64,000 nt of DNA. It comes from Macrophomina tecta (taxonomy: Eukaryota; Ascomycota; Dothideomycetes; Botryosphaeriales; Botryosphaeriaceae). Of this stretch, positions 21,432 to 30,916 are shown piece by piece. The translations under genes and the position numbers were made by a program. The notes under the pieces were generated by a model. The model saw only the letters and a program-made list of their open reading frames with translations, was not told where the DNA came from and did not search any database. Position 1 is the stretch's first letter. Every line of letters starts with the position of its first letter. The DNA is taken from the NCBI GenBank assembly GCA_024180945.1, contig JAKSGN010000035.1, forward strand, positions 2,108,001-2,172,000. Reading direction: 5' to 3'.

Positions 21432-23572
21432 ATGGAGCAACGAGAGCCCAAGCGAACGCGGCAGGCCTGCCGCAACTGCCGGTACCTTCTTCCGCTCTGC
21501 CGCCGGGGCGCATGCTCATCGAGTGCCCAGACGCAAGAAAACCCGCTGCTCCGGTGAGAAGCCCATCTGTGCCTTCTGTGCCCGCCTCGGCCACGAATGT
21601 CGCTACGACGACGGCCCGCTCGCGCCCCCACGGCCAGCGCCCGATGTCGCCAGCAGCGACAGCGCAAATCTGGCTGCTAGAGTTGCTCTGCTCGAATCAA
21701 GACTCAGCCTGATGGACCCGAACAGCCTCGAGTGAGCCTCGACCCTCGCCTGCGTTCGCTCCTGGATATGCTGATGTTCGAAATAGGACGCTCTCGGGCC
21801 CTCGCGAGGACCCGCCTCCAGCTGGGGGCGCCAAGTCGGTCTACCACGGCCAGTCTGTTTCTCCGCCTGCTAACATCGTCTAGCAAGTTTTGTTGCCTGC
21901 CTTCCGTCGAAGTTCTTCAAGACGCTGCAGACGTGTATTTCCGCCACTGCCAGAACCAGCCATACTGCTATTTCCTCGAATCGACCTTTCGCCAGCGTCT
22001 GAACGAAGGGTCCTTGCCATCCTATCTGTTGTACTCCTTTATGGCCGTAGCCACGAGGTTTTCGACTCACCCTTTCTTCGAAGACCACCATGCCGAAGCT
22101 ATCGAAAGCTACGCCCGCCTAGCGTGGTCCGAGATTCTAGAGAAGTCCTTCTCTGATGATCACGATGTCGATGTCCCCACCGTCCAAGCGGCAAACATGC
22201 TAGCCGTCATTGACTTTGTCCGTGGGTAACCCAGCCTCCTGGTGCATCTTCCCAAGCTTATTCCTCTTCAGGAGGGCGTCACCGACTGGCTTGGACGAAA
22301 ATAGGCCTCTCCGTACGGTTTGCTCAGAGCTTACGTCTGAACACCGAGCCCGAGCCTTGGCGCTCCCCATCTGAAAAGGTAGAGCGCCGTCTCACCTTCT
22401 GGTCTGTTTATCTCTTGGACAAGTTGGTCTCTCCAGGACGATATCGCCCGCCTACTCTTCTGGACGGTGACTGCACTCTACGACTGCCTACCCTCGACGG
22501 CACATCTACCGATGCGCCAACACTAGCATTCTTAACCGATGTGCCTGAATCATCTCTGCTTCGTGCTAACGACCACTTTGCTCTCACCATCTTCATGGCT
22601 TCGGTTCTAGGCCAAATTGTGAGGTTCAGTTTTCAGCAAACCCCAGGTAGCGCATCAGTACCTTGGGACTCGAGGAGCGAGTACGCCCGCATATATGGCA
22701 TCTTGCTCAGCTTCGAGACCTACTCCGACTCGGCTTCGTTCCCTACCACGCTCGAGCATGATTTTGGGTTTGGCAGTTCGGTAGAATTCTCTGTCTTTGG
22801 ACATTTCTGCTTCTCTCAAGCTCTGTATCACCTTTGCCACTGTCTTCTTCATCATCCGTTCCTCCTCCGACAACGACTCAAGCTTCAAAACTCTCTTAGG
22901 GTGCCTCCTACTTTCCTGGGCGAGTCCGTACGAAGAAGCAAGGACCACGCCACGTCACTGGCACAACTTCTTCAAGCGCTCCAGGATTGTGGATGCCAGG
23001 CTTATCCGAGCTTCTATGGCTATTGTGCAATGGTTGCTGGCGTCATCCACCGCTTGCACGTGGCTAACCAAGGGGAATCAAATGCCCGTGCCGCAAAAGG
23101 GCTATACGAAGCGTGCCTCAATTTTCTGGATAGCAATTCAGGCCCTTGGGACCATTACAAGAGAATGGTAAGTCTTACCGCATAGACATAAGGAGTTTGC
23201 TGACCTGTGGTTCTCAAGTCCTTGGCTCTCCAAAGCTTCCAACCCGATAGTTCAATATCTACCGGTCTGCTCTCTTCGTCCTTTTCCCCTGACATTCTGT
23301 CTAGTGAACACACCGAAGCCCTATGGAATCTTGTGGATTACGGGTGGCTTTCGGACTCGGCCAGGCCTATCACCCCATTGTCCACGGTGGCAGCATTGCA
23401 GGTTACTCCCAAGGAAGGTAACATGTCAATGGACTATACGCCGGACATCTCTCAGGGCTTTCTGGATGGATTGGAAGGAGACGAGATACTTCGACATGAC
23501 AACATCGAAAGGCTGTTGTTTGGGGCAATGAATGGTAATCTCGATGCCATTACGGAGCTCTCTACGGCGTAG
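21432..23572 (+). CDS. Zn(II)2Cys6 transcription factor within the catabolic cluster
   Basis: Six exons: 21432-21481, 21531-21731, 21787-21834, 21884-22221, 22272-23167, 23219-23572; 628 residues. Splicing the first intron assembles the binuclear zinc cluster Cys13, 16, 23, 30, 33, 40 (CX2CX6CX6CX2CX6C) with an RRKKTRC basic loop. The body is a fungal-specific transcription factor domain: CYFLESTFRQRL, a segment GRHRLAWTKIGLSVRFAQSL and FWSVYLLDKL. One intron has a GTCGGT donor but a perfect CTAAC branch site and phase. The gene starts 131 bases after the carboxylase-beta stop and its 3' end faces the dehydrogenase, 40 bases away, so it sits in the middle of the pathway genes. It is the obvious candidate for controlling them through the repeated CGG-S-CCG sites; its own short upstream region has none. 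Confidence 0.9.
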
Positions 23573-23599
23573 CATAAGCAAATCACAGGGTAGCTATGA

Positions 23600-23617
23600 C
23601 CTAAACCTAAACCTAAA
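23600..23617. repeat. CCTAAA triplet repeat
   Basis: Three exact tandem CCTAAA units overlap the stop codon of the dehydrogenase (minus strand TAG at 23613-23615). The unit looks like a TTTAGG telomere repeat, but three copies inside a gene end are most simply chance. Confidence 0.8.
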
Positions 23618-25056
23618 GCTTACTCTTGCTCAACGAGGCCATGGTCTTCATCTCTTGATTGACCGCAAGTTCGGCGAGGATCTCCTCGCTACCACCACCA
23701 ACCACCATAACTCGCACATCACGACTTATCTGTTCAATCCTTGCGCCGCGGCCATTTTTCGAGTATCCCAAACCACCCATAATCTGCTGGGCCTCCCGGT
23801 TCACATGCTCCAGCGTATTGCCCGCAAGGACTTTAAGGTTCGCGAACAGGCCTCCGATAGCCGGGTCCCGGCCACTCTTCTTTGCTTCTTCGGCGATGAA
23901 GACGAGCTGCTCCATCCAAGCATATGCGGAATCAATACTACGGCCAAAAGAGGATATCTTGCTCCTAATGACCTGATTCTCTATAAGTTTCTTTCCAAAG
24001 GTTTCGCGCGAGACTGCGTGCTTGTATGCATCTTCAGCGCACACCCGGGCCATACGGAGGCTGGTGCAGGCAAGCCAGAGGCGTTCATGGTTAAAATCTG
24101 AGCGGAAAGGTTAGAAAGTACTACATTGTGTTTCCAGGTGGAACTTACTTGAAATAATGATTTCGAACCCTCGGTTTTCTTGCCCAAGCAAGTTGGCTAT
24201 GGGGACTCTCACATCGTCAAACTCAATGTATGTGGAACCTGTTGAGAGCAGTTAGCCTAGGTGAATCCGTGGTCGGCAGAAAACCATTTATTACCACTCG
24301 CAAGAACACCGGAATTATCAATTTTCTTGCAGGTCACGCCCTTTGTCTTCAGCGGGATGATCAGTGCCGAAACGCCACTCTTCCCCGGTCCTCCGGTGCG
24401 CACGGCGGCAGTGCAGTAGTCAGCAAATATCCCATTGGTGATCCACTTCTTTGATCCATTCACGACGTAATGATCACCGTCACGCTCCGCCACAGTAGTA
24501 AGTCCGGCCACATCGGATCCCGCTACGCTTATTAGCTGCAATATCATAGTTTTGGGAGGCAAAGTTGTATCGCACCGTCTGGTTCAGTGACAGCTAAACA
24601 GAACCTTGTTCGCCCGGCGAGTACATCTGGCAGAAACCGGCGTTTCTGCTCTTCAGAACCAAAGTTGAGCAGTGGAGGCACCCCGATCGAATTGCCGCAG
24701 CTGAGGGCCCAGATGACACCCAAGTACCCACAACGGGCAATCTCGTCGATGAAGATCAAGTCGTGGAATCCATCCCACTCTTTCGGTGGAATGTTTCCTG
24801 GTAAACGCCCAGAGATGTACTCGGCAGCCAGAGGGTAGATGGAGGCAGCGGCATAACCCAGTTCTGCGTGGCGGGCAAGAACTTCGTGTGGAACGGAACC
24901 TTGAGCTTCCCACTCCTGCGCAAATGGTGCGATATGGGTGTCGACATACTCCCGAACTTCGCGTTGAAGCTTCCGATGCGAATCGGTGTAGTAGGGACTC
25001 GCCGACCGGGAGTGCCAAATGGGATCTGCGAACGGGACGGCTGGCGCGGAAGACAT
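23613..25056 (-). CDS. Peroxisomal-type acyl-CoA dehydrogenase, isovaleryl-CoA-dehydrogenase-like active site
   Basis: Minus-strand exons in reading order: 25056-24576, 24522-24295, 24238-24149, 24097-23613; 427 residues. All three acyl-CoA dehydrogenase domains are present: FCLAVTEPDAGSDVAGL (FAD/substrate site), KKWITNG, STYIEFDDVRVP, then the helical C-terminus with ETFGKKLIENQ and IMGGLGYSKNGRGARIEQISRD. At the position of medium-chain dehydrogenase Glu376 there is GGGS (residues 400-403), while a Glu sits in NHERLWL (Glu271), where isovaleryl-CoA and long-chain dehydrogenases carry their catalytic base. That supports a branched-chain substrate such as isovaleryl-CoA. The protein ends SKL, the canonical PTS1, so it probably acts in peroxisomes and not with mitochondrial ETF. 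It shares a divergent promoter with the alpha subunit gene. Confidence 0.92.
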
Positions 25057-25138
25057 TATTGAGGTTGGAATTTGACTGCTTCCAAGGCTACTCCTCCTGC
25101 CTACAAAAAGCAGAGTGTACTTTCCGTAATGTAGCCCT

Positions 25139-25223
25139 CGGCCCGCTCAGCTCGGGAAGGGCGGGATCATGCACATCGGGCCTCGGGTGTTGATGCCGGG
25201 GGCGGCCCGCGCTCTTCGGCCCG
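25139..25223. promoter_or_regulatory. Three CGG-S-CCG sites in the dehydrogenase/carboxylase-alpha divergent promoter
   Basis: CGGCCCG occurs at 25139-25145, 25203-25209 and 25217-25223 in the 250-base region between the divergent start codons (25056 and 25307). The middle copy lies in a 16-base block (25198-25213) nearly identical to 19211-19226 in the other divergent promoter. Confidence 0.6.
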
Positions 25224-25306
25224 CCTCCACAGTTGCACCACAGCCGGGCCTGTGTCTTCATTATGGAGTGTGTGGGCTGATTGCTACGGCAGAAAACGCT
25301 TACATC

Positions 25307-27781
25307 ATGGCATCGACCGGTTCTTCCTCTTCGCGAGCATCTTTGTTTTTGGCTGAGCCACCTGTTGGACCAGATGGACGACCTGCTTTGCGCCGAATCC
25401 TCATTGCCAACCGCGGCGAGATAGCCTGCAGGGTCATCGCCACCTGCCGCAAGCTGAATCTTACTTCCATAGCAATCTATGTCGATGAGTGGGTGCAATA
25501 TCTTCGCTGCTCCCGAGCACATTGATAACCGTTATTTTCCAGAGACAAGGCCTCCCTCCATGTTAGCCAAGCCGACGAGTCGATCTGCATCGGCAGCATC
25601 ACCCAGAGTTCCAAGAACCCATTCCTCGACGCCGGCCTTCTAGTCACCACCGCTCAGCAAGCTCAAGCTGATGCCATTCATCCTGGCTATGGATACCTCA
25701 GCGAAGACCCTGCCTTCGCCCAGCTCGTCCGCGATGCCGGCCTCGTGTTCATCGGGCCCAGTCCCACCGCCATGTCGACGCTGGGCAACAAGCGTGCGGC
25801 GAAAGAATATCTGGGCACAAACGCGCCAGACGTTCCTCTAATCCCGGGCTTCGCTGGCTCGAGCCAAGACGCCGCCGAGCTCGAGGCGGCTGCCCGGAAC
25901 ATCGGCTACCCAGTCATGCTCAAGGCGGCAGCGGGTGGTGGCGGGAAGGGCATGCGGGTGGTGCGGGAGCCGAGCGAGCTGCTGGAGGCGCTGGAGCGGG
26001 CACGTTCTGAGGCTGAGCGGAGTTTCGGGTCGGCCGACTGCATCCTCGAGAAGTACGTCGAGGCGGCCAAGCACGTCGAGATGCAGGTGCTGGGCGACCG
26101 GCATGGAAGAGCCATCTGTCTCTGGGAGCGCGACTGCTCGGTGCAGCGGCGCCACCAGAAGATCGTCGAGGAGACGCCGTGCCCCTGGCTGAGCGAGGAC
26201 ATGCGGCAGCGGATGGCGGCCACAGCGGTGCGTATCGTCGAGCTGATCGGATACGAGGGCGCCGGCACCGTTGAATTCGTCGTCGACGTCGCGGCAGGGG
26301 CATACTACTTCCTCGAGGTCAACGCCCGGTTGCAGGTCGAGCATCCAATCACCGAGGAAGTCACCGGCCTCGACCTCGTCTCCCTCCAGCTCTTTGTCGC
26401 AGCGGGTGGTCGCCTCTCCAGCCTCCCCGCCCTAACTACCATACCAAGAAATGGACACGCCATCGAGTGCCGTCTCTGTGCAGAGGATCCAACCCGCAAC
26501 TTCCTCCCAGAGCGCGGCATCATCCGCCTCTGGCGCCCGGCGCCCGACACGCCAGATACCCGCTTCGAAACCGCCATCCAATCCGGCTCCGAAGTCTCCA
26601 TCCACTTCGATCCCATGATTGCCAAAGTCGTCGTCTGGGCCCCAACCCGGCTCCTGGCCGTCGAGAAGATGATCCGCACGCTTGCCCAAACGGCCTGCGT
26701 TGGTGTGCGCACAAACCAGCTCTTTCTCCAGAGCTGCCTCGCCCACCGCGCTTTCCGCAACCCTGCCTACACGACGTCATTCATCCCCGAGAACCTTGAC
26801 GGGCTCCTCCGATCCCCGTACGGGGACGAGGTCCAGGCAGAGGCGTTGCGTCAGCTCGCCCCCGTCGCCGCGTGCCTCTTCCTCCGGCACTTGCGCGGAC
26901 GTACGCGCCTGGCAGGACCGTTCAGGGATGTGAGGCGGGGCTTCAGGAACCAGCGCTGCGATCCCGTCAACCGGCACGTCGATGTCGTCGTCATGGAGCG
27001 GGGGGCCACGGAGAAGGGAGAGGGAAAGGGAGAAGGCGCACCACCAAACGCCAGCCTTCGCCGCCCGCAAGTCTGTATCTGGCAGCAGGCTACTCTCGAC
27101 AGCGCACACCGCCGTGACCAGGACATCTACCGCTTCCAGCATGTCGCGCTCCCACCACCTGTGGACGACGACGCGCAGACTACGCCCGCCAAAGCCGTCA
27201 CGGCGCGGTACAATGCGCTCAGTGCGGCTGTCCGTAACACTACCAGCAGCAGCGAGGCGCCAACGTCGCAAGCCGTCCTCCACAGCCTCGTCCGCATACC
27301 GCCGCCAGAAGGAGCTACCCGGACGGATTACCTGGCGGCTACCGTGTCCCTGGCGGTCGATGGCCGCAAGCTAGTCGCGCACCTCGCAACGAGAGCGCTT
27401 GACAGCCTAGACGATTCGCAGCCTGGGCGTCCGCAGCGCGTGTGGGCGCACCTGCCCGCTGTGGGCACGTGGGCCGAGTACGGGGTGTACGGGATGCTGA
27501 CGTGGGCGGAGGGATTGCGGGAGGAGGTTGTGAATGCGTCTGCGGAGGGTGATGGCGCGGCTGTCGCTGGAAAGAGGGTCATCAAGGCCCCGATGCCGTG
27601 TAGGGTGTTGGGGGTATTGAAGAAGGATGGGGAGGAGGTGAAGGAGGGTGAGAATGCGATGGTGGTGGAGAGTATGAAGATGGAGATGAGTATCGTCGCG
27701 CCGACGAATGGGAGGTTTCGGACGGTGTGGAGGAAGGGGGATGCGGTGGCGGATGGGGAGATTTTGTGCCGGATTGAGTGA
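25307..27781 (+). CDS. 3-methylcrotonyl-CoA carboxylase-type alpha subunit (biotin carboxylase + biotin carrier)
   Basis: Exons 25307-25488 and 25543-27781, 806 residues. Biotin carboxylase begins at about residue 29 ([15 protein letters not shown]) and includes [10 protein letters not shown], the ATP-binding Gly loop [40 protein letters not shown] and [18 protein letters not shown]. The C-terminal biotinyl domain carries ESMKMEM, with Lys773 as the biotin attachment site. This is the ATP- and bicarbonate-dependent half of an acyl-CoA carboxylase; the partner is the beta subunit at 19368-21300. The N-terminus is short, Ser-rich and not mitochondrial in type. There is no PTS1 at the C-terminus (CRIE), so if the enzyme is peroxisomal, alpha would have to enter bound to beta. 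The middle region (~400-560) is long and poorly conserved, making the protein longer than typical mitochondrial MCC alpha. Confidence 0.92.
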
Positions 27782-28521
27782 ACAGAGGGCAGTGAAGAAG
27801 TTTCGGGTGCACAGCCACCCGTTGCGAGACCAGCAAGAGCAAATACAGACAGGCAGGCAGAATAGTAAGTAGTAAGCCAAACCCAGTTGAAAATAAAGCC
27901 AGCGAACAAAGAAACGACAGCAATCGACCTGCGAACAAGACGCGTATAAGAGACAACTAATAACACCATTTAATGAAAAATACGAGATTCACACTCGAGG
28001 CGTGCAGTGTAGCGGCTTGCACACGTTCAGCACGGAATACGCGCCATCAACGCTACCCCCGGCTCCGATCAGAAAGGAGTTTTGCTTCGCGCAACAGAGG
28101 AAGTACTCCAGTAGTCAAAAGTAGCACTGCGACAACAGAAGTAAAGCAAAAAAGTATACTAGAGAGCTTGCTAGCGTCGAGATGACCATGGTGTGTCGCA
28201 AGTCTTGCCATCCTCATATATACCACCTGAACGATGGTCTTAAACAGCGGCTAATCAATCTCAAGAGAAGACACCTAACATTCAAGGAACGATACGTGGA
28301 ACTTGAAGACAAGACCGTATACTCAAGCTGCGCGAACGCATAGCAATCCCAGGGCAATCCCAAGGATTCCAGTTTCTGGCCCCCAAGCTAACCCAATCCT
28401 TCGCGCGGCTATGGCGCAGTATCACCGCTACTTAAAAAGCAGCATCCACCCAACGCCGCAACGAAAGAAACAAAAATACAGACGATCAGAAATCTGCCTG
28501 GCTCGCCCTCCCCCGTCAATC
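27782..28521. other. Intergenic, nothing recognised
   Basis: This 740-base region separates the end of the catabolic cluster from the next gene. It has only short uninformative frames, and presumably contains the alpha-subunit 3' UTR and the downstream promoter. Confidence 0.5.
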
Positions 28522-30916
28522 ATGGAGACGCCCACAGCAATCAGCCTCGTCAAAGCCGTCGTACGCACCCGCGCACGTACCCTCCCCGCCAGCGGCTAAC
28601 AAAAAGCCGCCCGCAGATCCACCTCACCGCACGCGGCCACCGCGCCGCCACGACCCTCGACCCCCTCCCGCCCGCCTACCCCTCTGCCACGCCTCTCCTC
28701 TCGTCACTTTCTGCTTTGACTACCGCCCTCGCCGCCGCCCTCGAGTCCCTGCATGTCCTGCTGCTCCGCTCCAATGCCGAAGCCGTACTCGCCGCCCATC
28801 TCTTCGCCGCGCCGGCCCTGCGCGCGGCGCTCGACGCGGGGCTGGACGGCTGCGCGGTCGCGTTTGCGTGCGTGGAGGTCGAGGCAGGCCGCATGGCGGC
28901 TGCGGCTGCGGGGGCGGGGGCCGGCGCCGGCGCGGAGGCGCCGGGAAAGAGGCGGCTGCGGGTGCGGATGCCGTGGCGGGAGGAGGGAATGAGGGCGATG
29001 GCGGGGCAGTTGAGGGCGTTGGTGAGCGTTGTGAAGGTATTGGGGCAGGCGTTGGTGATGCGGGAAGGGGGCGGTGTGCAGGAGTTGGTAGGGGGATGTG
29101 ACGCGGTGGTTGCGCGCGTGGTGCTGGGGACGCGGGCGTTGCGCGCGGCGCACCCGGGGGTCAAGGGCCTGGACGTCGGGGGTGTGGAGGAAGAGGGAAC
29201 GGATGGTAGGTGGGAGTGGGATTTCAATGAGGTTATTGCGCGGTCGACTGCCTATCGGCAGGCGCGCGCTGCTGTGACGAAGAGGGAGGAGGTTGTTCAA
29301 CCCAGTGCCGGTACTCCTGCGCAGGAGGCTCCTGAAGGTGTGGGGGATGTTGAAAGTCCGCAGGTTGTGGAGCAAGAGCCATCTTCGAGTGCAGGGCAGG
29401 GAGAGCCAGCAGTCGAAGACCGTCCTCAATCCTCCACTGAGAAGCAGGGAGATACCAATGCTGGGAACCCTGTAGAGACAGTGAAAGTCGGGGTTGCGGA
29501 AACTCCAGTCAAACAGTTATCCCCGGAACAGGATGCCAACGAGGAAAGGGAAGAGGCGCCTTCCTTGCCAACCCGACCGGTTCGAGAGCAGGCCGCAGAG
29601 CAGGATACCGAGCAAGAAGAAGAGGAAGAGGCACCTCCTTTACCACCGCGACGACAGCCTTCAGAGCCCCAAGCGAAACCACCATCACCAATCTCCAACG
29701 ATGCGGACAATGCCGCTGGACCGTCTACAGACGAAGCCCAGGTCGCAGAGGCCAAAGGAACCTCCCCACTCCCCTCCCCACTCCCCTCCCCGCCCCTTAC
29801 TCCCCTCGAGCTCTCCATCCACCACACCTGGCAAACCCTCCTCCTCACCGAACTCACCCACATCAGCGCCCTCATCTCCCTCCATACCACGCTTTCTTCC
29901 CCCGCTCTCCGCGCAGGCTACCCCCGCTTCGCCCAACACCTTGCGCCCATCCTGCCCCCTCTCTCCGCCCTCATCGATGCCCACGCCCGCCACTGCCTCC
30001 GCCCGCTGCATCTGCAGCTCGCCAGCGTCGCCAAGACGGACCTGCTGCTGCCCGTATTCCGCGCGTGGTGCCGTCGCGCGTCCGCGCCGCTGCAGGCGTT
30101 TTGCCAGCGATTGCCGCATGCGGTGGCGGTGGTGAGGGCAGCGGAGGAGGGGGAGAAGGGGTTCAGGGAATCTCTGCTCGGCGTGGACGCTGGGCACGGC
30201 GGGGAGGGCGTGGAAGGCGTTGTGAGAGGGTTAGAGACGCCACAGCGGAGGCTGGCCGTGTATTGCGAGGTTTTGGATGAGCTGGCAGTGTTGGAGGGCG
30301 AGGAGGGGGCCGGGAGTGCCCGGCCAACGACGCAGGTGAGGGAATATAGGAGCATGTTGGTGAGCTTGACAGAGGCGTGTAGGAGGGTGGTGGCGGAGGC
30401 AGAGAAAAGGGAGGAGTTGAGGAATATTCAGAGGAGGATAGAGACGATCAATTTCCATCATGTGGAGGGACTGGATTTAATGGGCGCGGGGAGGCGGATT
30501 GTACATCAGGGGTCCCTTGCTTGCAAGGTTAAGGGAAAGGGGCTGTGGAACCAGGTGCACTGCGTTCTGCTGGATAACTTCATGTTTTGGGGGCGGATCG
30601 AACGGCCGCGGGAGTCGTGGTTTGGAAAATACAAGTACGGGGAGAAGCTGTGGGTGCTGGAAGCAGTGAGTGTCTTCACCAAACCATCTCTCTTTTTTTT
30701 TAATGCTAACGAGGAGTGCAGCCATTGCTCTCGAATCAACTGCAGTGTGTAGTGCAGGATGGCCGGACTAAATCCTCTATCATTGATAACGTCCCACGGG
30801 CGACAGAACTGTTCGTCTTCACTGTGCAGGCGGGGGATGTCAAGCACCTTTTCGCTGCTGTGACAGAAGAAGAAAGACGGGAGTGGATCAATGCGGTCGA
30901 GAGTACGCCTCGGTGA
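28522..30916 (+). CDS. RhoGEF/PH-domain-like protein
   Basis: Exons 28522-28560, 28617-30665, 30722-30916; 760 residues. The first exon encodes only METPTAISLVKAV and splices through an intron with a clear CTAAC branch site. The N-terminal third is Ala-rich helical sequence, followed by an acidic Pro/Glu/Gln-rich disordered region (~200-360). Residues ~365-585 resemble a Dbl-homology (RhoGEF) domain: TWQTLLLTELTHISAL, a TP-containing helix (LETPQRRLAVYCEVLDEL) and a final long helix. A PH domain follows (VHQGSLACKVKGKGLWNQVH, FTVQAGDVKHLFAAVTEEERREWINAV). Dbl-PH pairs activate Rho GTPases at membranes. The PH domain is clear; the GEF domain is divergent, so activity is inferred. Confidence 0.75.

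Noticed and set aside
23600..23617. CCTAAA x3 as an internal telomere repeat
   Set aside because: Only three copies, of plant-type TTTAGG rather than the usual fungal TTAGGG, and overlapping a stop codon; chance is sufficient.
25838..27283. Antisense frames opposite the carboxylase alpha subunit
   Set aside because: Shadows of a GC-rich coding region; the sense strand carries all biotin carboxylase motifs.
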